In this document: positions 29,720-37,830 of the stretch, in pieces
Layout of the letters: the number at the start of each line of letters is the position of its first letter
Numbering within the stretch: the stretch's first letter is position 1
NCBI RefSeq assembly: GCF_039544005.1
Contig: NZ_BAABKV010000001.1
Span: 7,874,001 to 7,938,000, forward strand
DNA length: 64,000 nt
Reading direction: 5' to 3'
Origin: Kitasatospora paranensis
Lineage (GTDB): Bacteria > Actinomycetota > Actinomycetes > Streptomycetales > Streptomycetaceae
Translations under genes and position numbers: made by a program
Notes under the pieces: model-generated
Seen by the model: only the letters and a program-made list of their open reading frames with translations
What the model was told of the DNA's origin: nothing
Databases searched by the model: none

Positions 29720-30955
29720 TCAGATGAAGGGGTCGAAGTCCGCGACCAGCAGCGGAGATGCGGTGCGCGTACGGAGCCCGCCGATCTCCACGTTGGTGGC
29801 GTGGCGGGCGCAGTGGAACCGGCAGTCCCGCCGCGGATCGATCACCGAGACATCCGCCTTGTGCCACAGGTCGGCGAACGACCCGTCCCGGATGTCGCCG
29901 AGCTTCGCCCGCTCGTTGCCGCGGTGGTAGGGGCAGACGTACACGCCCGTGGGCGTCACGGTCGTCCGCAACTCGGCGACCGCGCAGCGGTCGTAGGACT
30001 TCTCCTGGTGCGGGTCGGACGCTGTCCGGACGGCCTCCCAGTTGGAGGACCGCAGTAGGTGGAAGCCGTCGTCCGCCAGCTCGCCCAGGCGCTGCCACTG
30101 CGCCTCGACGCGGTCGGTGTCGGCGCTGTCCTGGTTCACCGTGAAGTGGTCCTGGTCGAGCATCGCCTTCAGCTCGAAGTAGTCGCAGCCGATGTCCTTG
30201 GCGAGCCGCCCCGCCTCGTACACCTCGTCGTAGTTGGAGGCCGTCACCGTGCCGTCGGCCGCCCGGCGCTGCATCAGCAGGAACGAGTAGCCGAGCCGGC
30301 CCGCCTTGCGGGCGGCCAGGCTGCGCATGTTGGCCACCACCTGCGGGAAGACGCTGCGGGTGCCCCGGCTGGGCCGGAACTCCGCGTAGGTGGGTTCGGT
30401 CGCGGCGTCCATCGACACCCGCACCCAGGAGAGCATCCCGGCGAGTTGGTCCAGGTAGCGGTGGATCTGCGTCCCGTTCGTGACCAGGCCGAGCCGGATG
30501 CCGGCCCGGTGCAGGGTCTCGATCACCGTCCCGACGGCGCGGTGCATCAGCGGTTCGCCGCCGCCGATCAGGATCACCGCGCGGACGCCGCTGCCGGCCA
30601 GCTCCTCGGCGAGTTCGACGATCCGGTCCTTGGCGATCTGCCCGTGGTTCAGGACGTCGGAGCTGATGCACTCCGGGCAGGCCAGGTCGCAGACCGTGGT
30701 GGGGTCGAGGTCGATCACCAGCGGGCTGGCCAGCCGCTCGCCGCGGGCGACCGCGGCGACGTCGGGGAAGACCGACTCCTGGTAGATCTTGCCGACCAGG
30801 TCGAGGTTGTCGGCGACATGCGCGGTGCCCAGCCCCGGCGGGGCCGGTGCGGGTGCGGGAGCCGATGCGGTCCGGCCGGCGAGCCAGGCGGCGCGAGCGG
30901 ACAGGCCGCTGCTCACCGGACCGGCCTCGGGCCGTTCCTGCGGATGGGCAGGCAT
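29720..30955 (-). CDS. Radical SAM/SPASM-like enzyme
   Basis: A 411-residue Fe-S enzyme. Cys89, Cys93 and Cys96 (CDLACPEC) form the CX3CX2C motif binding the radical [4Fe-4S] cluster; ILIGGGEPLMH is the SAM-binding GGE motif. The C-terminal part has Cys residues in CAVAEL, GVYVCPYHRGN and DCRFHCARH, the SPASM/twitch pattern for an auxiliary cluster. Such proteins modify peptides or oxidise and epimerise sugars and aminocyclitols. No precursor peptide is nearby, and the GT2/PIG-L partner points to a sugar or small-molecule substrate. GAGGAG precedes ATG 30955. First gene of the CebR-box operon. Confidence 0.87.
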   Translation of the reverse strand: MPAHPQERPEAGPVSSGLSARAAWLAGRTASAPAPAPAPPGLGTAHVADNLDLVGKIYQESVFPDVAAVARGERLASPLVIDLDPTTVCDLACPECISSDVLNHGQIAKDRIVELAEELAGSGVRAVILIGGGEPLMHRAVGTVIETLHRAGIRLGLVTNGTQIHRYLDQLAGMLSWVRVSMDAATEPTYAEFRPSRGTRSVFPQVVANMRSLAARKAGRLGYSFLLMQRRAADGTVTASNYDEVYEAGRLAKDIGCDYFELKAMLDQDHFTVNQDSADTDRVEAQWQRLGELADDGFHLLRSSNWEAVRTASDPHQEKSYDRCAVAELRTTVTPTGVYVCPYHRGNERAKLGDIRDGSFADLWHKADVSVIDPRRDCRFHCARHATNVEIGGLRTRTASPLLVADFDPFI

Positions 30956-31067
30956 GAATCACTCCTCGTGCCGTCCGCACGCGACGGGTCGAAGGCTGCT
31001 GGGGCGGGGAGTTCGGCGGCGCGACCGGGAGGGTCTGTGTGACAGTCCCTGGGGCCGCCGCGGAGGG

Positions 31068-31081
31068 TGGGAGCGCTCCCA
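31068..31081. promoter_or_regulatory. CebR box at the head of the five-gene operon
   Basis: An exact TGGGAGCGCTCCCA directly downstream of the predicted -10 box of the radical SAM operon promoter and 113 bp upstream of its ATG. A bound repressor would block initiation, so the operon should be induced by cellobiose or related cello-oligosaccharides. Confidence 0.88.
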
Positions 31082-31082
31082 C

Positions 31083-31113
31083 AATGTAGGGGCTGGGCAC
31101 GCCGGGCTGTCAA
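31083..31113 (-). promoter_or_regulatory. Predicted promoter of the radical SAM operon
   Basis: On the minus strand TTGACA (31113-31108), a 19-bp spacer and TACATT (31088-31083). It reads into the CebR box and then the radical SAM gene. The -35 is perfect; the spacer is slightly long. Confidence 0.6.
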
Positions 31114-31135
31114 GTGCGTCCCACCAGGAGTTTTT

Positions 31136-31148
31136 TGACACACTGTCA
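31136..31148. promoter_or_regulatory. Palindrome upstream of the GH13 gene
   Basis: TGACA-cac-TGTCA follows a T6 run in an AT-rich patch of the 431-bp divergent region (30956-31386). It may be a second operator, for GH13 or for the upstream edge of the radical SAM operon promoter. Not recognised as a known motif. Confidence 0.4.
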
Positions 31149-31386
31149 TCAATCTTTTCGGGACTGCGGGCGGATTCCGGACGACTTCCGGCGGACGCCG
31201 AGGCGCCGCCCGTGCGCGACCCGTCCGCCGCCCGTGCGCGACGCGCCCGCCGGCGCCCCCGGCCGGAGGCATGGCACGGCACCGGGTGGGGCATGGCCAC
31301 CCTGGGGTGCCCGTCCGGGCACGCCCCGGCCGGCCCGCCCGCGACCGGGCGCGGACCGCTGCGCGACCAGGAAGGCAGCCCGAGCG

Positions 31387-33030
31387 ATGACCCTGCACCG
31401 ACCAGCCCCCGCCTGGCTCACCGACGCCGTGCTGTACCAGATCTACCCGCAGTCGTACGCCGACTCCGACGGCGACGGCATCGGGGACTTCGCCGGCATC
31501 ACCGCGCACCTCGACCACCTGGCCTGGCTCGGCGTGGACGCCGTGTGGCTGAATCCGTGCTTCGCCTCGCCGTTCCTCGACGCCGGTTACGACGTCAGCG
31601 ACTACCTGACCGTCGCCCCGCGCTACGGTACGTCCGAGGACCTGGCGAACCTCGTCGACCAGGCCCGGCGCCGCGGTATCCGCGTCATGCTCGACCTGGT
31701 CGCCGGGCACACCTCCGACCGCCACCCCTGGTTCACCGCCGCCGCCGCCGACCCCGACGACCACCGCTACATCTGGACGGACGGCACCGAGGTGGCACCG
31801 CCCGCCCGCTTCGTCCGGTCGCCCGGCAGTCGTCCCGGTGCCTACCTGCCGAACTTCTTCGACGCCCAGCCGGCCCTCAACTTCGGCTACGGGCGCACCG
31901 ATCCGGCCGAACCCTGGCGCCAGGGCCCGCACGCCGACGGCCCGCGGGCCAACCGTGCGGAACTGCGCCGGATCATGGACCACTGGCTCGGCCTCGGACT
32001 GTCCGGCTTCCGCGTCGACATGGCCTATTCCCTGGTCAAGGACGACCCGGGCCGCCGCGAGACCGCCCGGCTCTGGACCGAACTGCGGCACTGGCTGGAC
32101 CGGGCCCACCCGGACGCCGCCCTGCTCGCCGAGTGGGGGGACCCGGCCGCCTCGGTGGCCGCGGGCTTCCACGCGGACTTCTTCCTGCAGTTCGGCGGCC
32201 CGACCGACGGCCGGCCGCTGCGTTCGCTGTGGCACAACGGGCACGGCACCGACCAGAGTTCCTGGCCGCCGGCCGACTGTTACTTCGACGCCGAGGCCAA
32301 GGGATCCCCTCGGCCGTTCCTCGACGCCTGGCAGGAGGGCGCCCGCGATCTCGGCGGCAACGGCCTGATCGCCCTCCCCACCGCCAACCACGACTTCTCG
32401 CGGCTCGCCTGCGGTCCGCGCACCGCGGAGCAACTGCCGTGCGCCTTCGCCTTCCAGCTCACCTGGCCCACCCTGCCGGCGATCTACTACGGCGACGAGA
32501 TCGGCATGCGGTACGTGCCCGGGCTGCCCGACCACGAGGGCAGTGTGCTCGGCCCCCACTACAACCGGGCGGGGTGCCGCACGCCCATGCAGTGGGAGCC
32601 GGGCCCGGGCGCAGGCTTCTCGACCGCGTCCGCCGAGCGGTACTACCTCCCGCTGGACCCGGCCGCCGACCGTCCGGACGTCGCCGGGCAGCGCGCGGAC
32701 GAGCAGTCCCTGCTGCACACCGTCCGCCGCCTGATCGCCCTGCGCCGGGCCTTCCCGGAGCTCGGTCCGCGGGGCAGCGTGGAGATCCTGCACGACGGCT
32801 ACCCGCTGGTCCATCTCCGCGGCGGACGCTACCTGGTGACCGTCAATCCGGGGCGCGAGGAGGCCTCGGTCGCCCTCGCCGCCGCCGACGGCGGCACGGC
32901 TGCCGCCCTGCGGGCGGGCCGGGCCCGGCTGCTGGAGGGCGACGGCGTCGCGCTCGGCCCGGCCTCCGTCACCGCGGCCGGGTTCGGCTGGGCCGTCCAC
33001 GACCTCGGCGGCCCGGGCCCGGTGAGCTGA
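31387..33030 (+). CDS. GH13 alpha-glucosidase/oligo-glucosidase-type enzyme
   Basis: A 547-residue GH13 (beta/alpha)8 enzyme: VLYQIYPQSYADSDGDGIGD at the start, nucleophile Asp in GFRVDMA, general acid Glu in LAEWGD, third Asp in PTANHDFSR, then AIYYGDEIGMRY and CRTPMQWE. It hydrolyses or transfers alpha-glucosyl units of maltose, trehalose or isomalto-oligosaccharides. No signal peptide, so intracellular. It is divergent from the radical SAM operon and shares its 431-bp control region. The subfamily is not settled by eye. Confidence 0.88.
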   Translation: MTLHRPAPAWLTDAVLYQIYPQSYADSDGDGIGDFAGITAHLDHLAWLGVDAVWLNPCFASPFLDAGYDVSDYLTVAPRYGTSEDLANLVDQARRRGIRVMLDLVAGHTSDRHPWFTAAAADPDDHRYIWTDGTEVAPPARFVRSPGSRPGAYLPNFFDAQPALNFGYGRTDPAEPWRQGPHADGPRANRAELRRIMDHWLGLGLSGFRVDMAYSLVKDDPGRRETARLWTELRHWLDRAHPDAALLAEWGDPAASVAAGFHADFFLQFGGPTDGRPLRSLWHNGHGTDQSSWPPADCYFDAEAKGSPRPFLDAWQEGARDLGGNGLIALPTANHDFSRLACGPRTAEQLPCAFAFQLTWPTLPAIYYGDEIGMRYVPGLPDHEGSVLGPHYNRAGCRTPMQWEPGPGAGFSTASAERYYLPLDPAADRPDVAGQRADEQSLLHTVRRLIALRRAFPELGPRGSVEILHDGYPLVHLRGGRYLVTVNPGREEASVALAAADGGTAAALRAGRARLLEGDGVALGPASVTAAGFGWAVHDLGGPGPVS

Positions 33031-33075
33031 GCCGGCGAGATCAGCCGACGAGCCGACCCGGCGCGGGCGGGTCGG

Positions 33076-33104
33076 TCCCGGCCGGGCGCACGCCCGGCCG
33101 GGGA
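33076..33104 (+). terminator. Terminator of the GH13 gene
   Basis: TCCCGGCCGGGC pairs with GCCCGGCCGGGGA over 12 bp (one bulge) around a 4-nt loop, 46 bp after the GH13 stop. Confidence 0.7.
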
Positions 33105-33135
33105 CGCCGTCACCGGTGTGTGCCAGAGTCTGCGC

Positions 33136-34053
33136 ATGCTCGAGATCGTGGTGATGACGGAGAACCGGGAGCGGCACGTCCGCGTGTCCGCCCGGGAGCT
33201 GGCCGGGCTGGTCCGGCGGATCGGCGACGACGGCGACCGGTTCCTGGTGGTCCGGCGGGTGCCCGACCTGCCGGACGTCTTCACCCAGGTCTGGCACGAG
33301 GCCGGCGGCGACTACACCCTGGAGCACCGCGACGGCGCCGCCGACCGGCATTTTCAGGCCATGGTGGACGGCCCCGAAACCGTGATCGCGGCGATGACCC
33401 GCTGGGCCCGCGAGGAGGACGACCGGGACGCGGGGCTGCCGTGGACGCTGCTGGACATGGGCCCCGTCCCGCAGGTGCCGCCGCTCGACCTCGGCGACGA
33501 CGAGCGGGAGGAGTTGGAGCAGCGCGTCCGCGAGGTGCTGATCGGCGGCTACGCCTCCCGCGCCGAACTGGCCGAGCTCGCCGAGGAGTACCTGGTCACG
33601 GCCGACCGTCGGCCGGTGTCGCGCGAGCAGGCGGCGGCGCTGGCGGACCGGCTCTGGCTGGAGCGCGTCGTGGAGCAGCGCGCATGGCGGGGCGAGACCG
33701 ACCCCGAGCGGCTCACCCGTGCGTTCACCGCGCTGCAGGAGTCCGGGATCACCGCCCGCGAGAACTTCACCTGCTGCCGCAGTTGCGGCGAGTCCGAGAT
33801 CGGCGGCGAAGGCGGGTCCGACGCCCGCGGATTCGTGTACTTCCACACCCAGTGCACGGACTCCGCCGCCGCCGGCCACGGACTGATGCTCCTCTACGGC
33901 GGCTTCGACGGCTCGGCCGGGACGACCGCCGCCGTCGGCCGCGAGGTCGTGGCCGCCCTCGATGCGGCCGGCCTGCGGACGGCGTGGGACGGCGACCCCT
34001 CCCGTGCGATCACCGTCACGCCCCTGGACTGGCGCCGCCGCCTGATCGGGTAG
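33136..34053 (+). CDS. DUF6891 family protein
   Basis: A 305-residue soluble protein from ATG 33136; the open frame begins at 33118 but this ATG suits better. The N-terminal ~110 residues look like a separate alpha/beta domain; the rest has ENFTCCRSCGESEIGGE with three cysteines, then FVYFHTQCTD and LMLLYGGFDG, features of DUF6891. The function of this actinobacterial family is unknown; the Cys cluster may bind zinc. Apparently transcribed alone. Confidence 0.75.
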   Translation: MLEIVVMTENRERHVRVSARELAGLVRRIGDDGDRFLVVRRVPDLPDVFTQVWHEAGGDYTLEHRDGAADRHFQAMVDGPETVIAAMTRWAREEDDRDAGLPWTLLDMGPVPQVPPLDLGDDEREELEQRVREVLIGGYASRAELAELAEEYLVTADRRPVSREQAAALADRLWLERVVEQRAWRGETDPERLTRAFTALQESGITARENFTCCRSCGESEIGGEGGSDARGFVYFHTQCTDSAAAGHGLMLLYGGFDGSAGTTAAVGREVVAALDAAGLRTAWDGDPSRAITVTPLDWRRRLIG

Positions 34054-34343
34054 GAGCGCCGTGACCGCCGCTCCGCAGGCCGGGTCTCAGGGCGCGGTCG
34101 GCCCCGCGCCGGGCGGGCGGCGGCGGAATCCGGCCTCGTGCGGACGACTCGGAGCCGTGTGCCGGTCGGTCACCGGCACCTGGGCCGACCCGGCTGTCGC
34201 GGTGACCACGGCGAGCCGGCCCGGCGGGTCGGGCAGGACCTCGGAGGACCCACCTCGTGTTCGGCCGCACGGGCCCGGAGTATCGCCGCGTCCTTCGCCG
34301 AGACCGACGGCCCTGCGCCGGCGGCCCGGTAGGGTGCCCGTCC

Positions 34344-35012
34344 ATGAGCGAGACCGAGCCGGCATTCCTGACGTCCACTCGGGCGTCCTACGACGCCGTC
34401 GCCGCCGGCTACGCCGAGCTGTTCCGCGCGGAGCTGGAGTCCAAGCCGCTGGAGCGGGCGGCGCTGCGGGCGTTCGCCGAGTTCGTCCTCGCCGCGGGTG
34501 GCGGCCCGGTCGCCGATCTGGGCTGCGGGCCGGGCCGGGTGACGGCGTACCTGAACACCCTGGGGGTGGCCGCGTTCGGCGTCGACCTGTCGCCCCGGAT
34601 GGTGGAGCTGGCCCGGCGGGCGTACCCGGGCCTGCGGTTCGACGAGGGGTCGATGACCGCTCTCGACCTGCCGGACGCCTCGCTGGGCGGCATCGCGGCG
34701 GTCTACTCGATCATCCACATCCCCGACGAGGCACTGCCGGCGCTCTTCGCCGAGTTCCACCGCGTGCTCGCGCCGGGCGGCGAGCTCCTGCTGATCTTCC
34801 AGGTCGGCGACGAGACCGTGCACCGCACCTCGGCGTTCGGCGGACCGGTGTCGTTGGACATCCGGCGGCGGCGCCCGGAGGCCGTCGCCGACCTGCTGGC
34901 CGGGGCCGGCCTGCCCGTGCACGCGCGCTTCCACCGCGCGCCCGATGCCGGGGAGCCGTCCCCGCGGGCCTTCCTGCTGGCCCGCAGGACGCCGGAGGCG
35001 CCGCCGCACTGA
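34344..35012 (+). CDS. SAM-dependent class I methyltransferase
   Basis: A 222-residue Rossmann-fold methyltransferase. Motif I is VADLGCGPGRVTAYL, motif II GVDLSPRMVELAR, motif III region VYSIIHIPDE and LAPGGELLLIFQ. It starts at ATG 34344, the first ATG in a frame open from 34257. Substrate unknown. It is convergent with the ECF sigma factor gene, with a GC-rich possible terminator at 35013-35050. The 290-bp stretch before it (34054-34343) shows no gene. Confidence 0.88.
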   Translation: MSETEPAFLTSTRASYDAVAAGYAELFRAELESKPLERAALRAFAEFVLAAGGGPVADLGCGPGRVTAYLNTLGVAAFGVDLSPRMVELARRAYPGLRFDEGSMTALDLPDASLGGIAAVYSIIHIPDEALPALFAEFHRVLAPGGELLLIFQVGDETVHRTSAFGGPVSLDIRRRRPEAVADLLAGAGLPVHARFHRAPDAGEPSPRAFLLARRTPEAPPH

Positions 35013-35067
35013 CCGGGGCCGCCGGCACTGACCGCGTCGCCCGCCGGCCCCGTCCCCGGCCGTTGGG

Positions 35068-36348
35068 TCAGCCTCGCGTCCCGTCGGCCGGCGGGCGGCT
35101 GCCGGCGGCGAGCCGGGCCGCGCGCAGTCGGAGGTAGTGCTGCTCGGGCAGGCTCGCCGTCCGCTCGGCGGCCGTCCGGTAGTCCGCGAGCGCCCCGTCC
35201 CGGTCGCCGGCCAGCTCCCGCAGGTGCGCCCGGGCCGCGTGCAGCCGGTGGTTCCCGGCCAGCCGGCCGTCCGCCTCGATCTCGGCCACCAGGGCCAGGC
35301 CCGCCTCCGGCCCGTCGACCATCGCGGCGGCCACCGCCCGGTTGAGGGTCACCACCGGGTTGTCGGAAAGGCCCTCCAGCACCCCGTACAGGGCCAGGAT
35401 CTGCGGCCAGTCGGTCTCCGCCGCCGTGGCGGCCTCGTCGTGCACCGCGGCGATCGCCGCCTGCACCTGGAAGGGCCCCACCGGGCCGCGCGGCAGCGTC
35501 GCCGTGATCAGGGCGACGCCCTCGCCGATCGCCGCGGCGTCCCACCGCCCACGGTCCTGCTCGGCGAGCGGGATCAGCTCGCCCGCCGGGCCCGTCCGGG
35601 CCGCGCTGCGGGCATGCGTCAGCAACATCAGCGCCAGCAGGCCCGCGGCCTCGCTGCTGTCGGGCGCGGACGCGTGCAGCGCGCGGGCCAGCCGGACGGC
35701 CTCCCGGGAGAGGTCGACCCGCTGCAGGGCCGGGCCCGCGCTGCTCGCGTACCCCTCGTTGAAGATCAGGTACAGCACGTGCAGCACCAGGGTGAGCCGG
35801 CCCGGCAGCTCCTGCGGTTCGGGCATCCGGAAGGGCACCTCGGAGGCCCTGATCCGCTGCTTCGCCCGGCTGATCCGCTGGCCCATCGTCGCCTCCGGGA
35901 CCATGAACGCGCGCGCGATCTCACCGGTCGTCAGGCCGCCCACCGAACGGAGCGTCAGTGCCACCGCGGCCGCCGGGGGCAGCACCGGATGGCAGCACAG
36001 GAAGAGCAGTGTCAGCGAGTCGTCCTCGTCCGCCGCGCCGTCCTCGTCGGCCGCCGGGGCGGAACGGCGGTCGGCGGGCTGCCGGGCCGCGACCGTCTCC
36101 TCCCGCCGTCGCCGGGCCTGCTCGCCGCGCACCTGCTCGGTCATCCGCCGGCTCGCGACGCGGATCAGCCAGGCCCGCGGACTGTCCGGCAGGCCCTCCC
36201 CGGGCCACTGAAGGGAGGCCGCGAGCAGCGCCTCCTGGACGGCGTCCTCGGCGGTGTCGAAATCCCCGTACCGCCGGGTGAGCACGCCGACGACCCGCGG
36301 CGCGAGCTCACGCAGCAGGTCGTCGACGGCGGGGCTGTTCGCGGTCAG
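35068..36348 (-). CDS. ECF42-type sigma factor with C-terminal TPR-like domain
   Basis: About 426 residues. N-terminal sigma-2 region (RRYGDFDTAEDAVQEALLAA), sigma-4 region (GLTTGEIARAFMVPEATMGQ), then a ~220-residue helical TPR-like extension (PFQVQAAIAAVHDEA, LYGVLEGLSDNPVVTLNRAV), the ECF42 layout. ECF42 sigma factors occur with YCII/DGPF proteins and lack an anti-sigma factor; the upstream gene is such a partner. The start is odd: four bases after the YCII stop there is only CTG (36348); the next option, GTG 36285, would cut into region 2. CTG is preferred on domain grounds. Confidence 0.82.
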   Translation of the reverse strand: MTANSPAVDDLLRELAPRVVGVLTRRYGDFDTAEDAVQEALLAASLQWPGEGLPDSPRAWLIRVASRRMTEQVRGEQARRRREETVAARQPADRRSAPAADEDGAADEDDSLTLLFLCCHPVLPPAAAVALTLRSVGGLTTGEIARAFMVPEATMGQRISRAKQRIRASEVPFRMPEPQELPGRLTLVLHVLYLIFNEGYASSAGPALQRVDLSREAVRLARALHASAPDSSEAAGLLALMLLTHARSAARTGPAGELIPLAEQDRGRWDAAAIGEGVALITATLPRGPVGPFQVQAAIAAVHDEAATAAETDWPQILALYGVLEGLSDNPVVTLNRAVAAAMVDGPEAGLALVAEIEADGRLAGNHRLHAARAHLRELAGDRDGALADYRTAAERTASLPEQHYLRLRAARLAAGSRPPADGTRG

Positions 36349-36351
36349 GGC

Positions 36352-36756
36352 TCAGAGCTCCGGGTCGGGTGCGGCCATCACCTGGCGGACCTCGATCGGC
36401 ATGTTCAGCGGCGCCCCGCCCGGCCCGGGGGCGGCGGAGACGGCCGCGGCGATCTCCACCGCGCGCTCCGGGCTCGCACAGTCGACGATCCACCAGCCGG
36501 CCAGGAACTCCTTGGTCTCCGGGAAGGGGCCCTCGGTCACCAGCGGCGCCGCGCCCTCGCCCGCCGAGCGGACGATCTTCACCGTGTCGACGCCGGCCAG
36601 GCCCTGGGCGTCGACGAACTCGCCGCCGGCGGCGAGCTTGGTGTTGGTCTCCCGCATGAACGCGATGTGCGCCCGGACCTCGTCCGGCGTCCACTGCTCG
36701 ATGCCGGGGAAGTCGACGGTCCTCGCGCTGAACTGCATCAGCAGCATGTACTTCAC
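36352..36756 (-). CDS. YCII/DGPF-domain protein, partner of the ECF42 sigma factor
   Basis: A 134-residue protein with the YCII fold. The conserved DGPF motif is EGPFPETKEFLAGWWIVD. Start GTG 36756 (VKYMLLMQF) with ribosome binding site GAGGAGAGAG. Three bases separate its stop from the sigma-factor start, so the pair is one operon. In ECF42 systems DGPF proteins are targets or partners of the sigma factor; their chemistry is unclear. Confidence 0.87.
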   Translation of the reverse strand: MKYMLLMQFSARTVDFPGIEQWTPDEVRAHIAFMRETNTKLAAGGEFVDAQGLAGVDTVKIVRSAGEGAAPLVTEGPFPETKEFLAGWWIVDCASPERAVEIAAAVSAAPGPGGAPLNMPIEVRQVMAAPDPEL

Positions 36757-36894
36757 GGCTCTCTCCTCACTCGTCCGCGCCCGCTCCGGGCGCTTTCACG
36801 GGTAGGTAGAAGCCGGCGCCGCGATTTCGACATCCTCCGACCCGATGCGTCGAAGAAATTTTCCCGCCACCCCGGTCCGTCGCAACGGCGCAGG

Positions 36895-37080
36895 TCACAG
36901 GCCCGCCGCCCGCAGATCCGCCCGGCGGGCGCGGCCCCACCGCGAGAGGAACGCGTCGAAGGCCCGTCCCGTCCCGCCCGTCACCGGCCGGCGGTGCCGG
37001 GGCAGCGACCAGGCCCGGGCCTGCGCGGCCAGACGCTGCTGGGAACAGGTGCAGGAGAGCGAGTCGCGGCACGGTGTCAT
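36895..37080 (-). CDS. Small basic Cys-containing hypothetical protein (61 aa)
   Basis: From ATG 37080 with GGAAGG ~9 nt upstream. The N-terminus MTPCRDSLSCTCSQQRLAAQ has three cysteines in ten residues; the remainder is Arg-rich. No signal peptide. Possibly a small metal- or nucleic-acid-binding protein; no family recognised. The open frame extends to 37161 without a ribosome binding site. Confidence 0.5.
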   Translation of the reverse strand: MTPCRDSLSCTCSQQRLAAQARAWSLPRHRRPVTGGTGRAFDAFLSRWGRARRADLRAAGL

Positions 37081-37286
37081 GACGGTCTGCCTTCCCACGG
37101 AGTGTCGCAGAGCTGTCACCGAACGGTACCGCCGCTGCCACGGTTCACCGGGTTGCCACACAGCCGCGCCGCGTCGACGGGCACGCCGGACGGGCGGCGC
37201 GGTGGCACCGGAATGTCACCCGGGCCCGGGACAGCGGGCCCGCGCGGGCGATACCGTGGGATCAACGCCACGCCCGGGAGCGCGAG

Positions 37287-37532
37287 ATGACCGACCGACC
37301 CGCCGCCACGACCGACCGGCAGACGCTCGACCCGGGGTCCGCCGCGGCCCTGCAGGCCTACGCGGACGAGCAGCGGGCCCGGGCCGACCGGCTCGCGGCC
37401 GCCCTCGACGACATCGTGCGCAACGGGCTGCCCCGACCCGAGGACTGCGTCCCGTGGGAGGCGATCCGCGACCGCCGGCTCGCCGAACTCGCGGACGCGC
37501 AGCCCGACCGCCGCCGGGGTACCGCCGCCTGA
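37287..37532 (+). CDS. Antitoxin-like small protein
   Basis: An 81-residue charged helical protein (LQAYADEQRARADRLAAALDD; PWEAIRDRRLAEL near the C-terminus) ending in a TGATG overlap with the RelE-like gene. The order small acidic/helical gene then RelE/ParE-like gene is classical for type II toxin-antitoxin modules. Antitoxin identity rests on context; no DNA-binding motif is obvious. Confidence 0.65.
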   Translation: MTDRPAATTDRQTLDPGSAAALQAYADEQRARADRLAAALDDIVRNGLPRPEDCVPWEAIRDRRLAELADAQPDRRRGTAA

Positions 37533-37798
37533 TGCCGCGCCAGCGCCGCCGCCGCGCCCAGATCGCCTTCACCCCGCTCGCCGAACAGCAGATCGACGCG
37601 ATCACCGACCCCGGCGAGATCCACGCCCTGGACCGCGCCCTCGCCGCGCTCTCCGTCGACCCGGCCATGGGCGACCCGATCCCCGGCACCGCTCCCGAGC
37701 TGCGCCAGTACACCGACGACGTGGACGCCGTCCGGCTGATCTACTACGTCACCGCGCTGCGCACCGTGGTGGTCGTCGCCTACCTCGAGGTCGGCTGA
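37532..37798 (+). CDS. RelE/ParE-like toxin
   Basis: An 88-residue basic protein with a RelE/ParE-like fold pattern: basic N-terminus, FTPLAEQQIDAI helix, LDRALAALSVDP helix, then RQYTDDVDAVRLIYYVTALRTVVVVAYLEVG, the typical C-terminal strands with a conserved Arg. RelE toxins cut mRNA at the ribosome; ParE toxins poison gyrase. Overlaps the antitoxin stop by one base. Which toxin activity it has cannot be told. Confidence 0.7.
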   Translation: MPRQRRRRAQIAFTPLAEQQIDAITDPGEIHALDRALAALSVDPAMGDPIPGTAPELRQYTDDVDAVRLIYYVTALRTVVVVAYLEVG

Positions 37799-37830
37799 GC
37801 GTCCGCGCCGGCGGCCCGCGGGCCTGCCGG

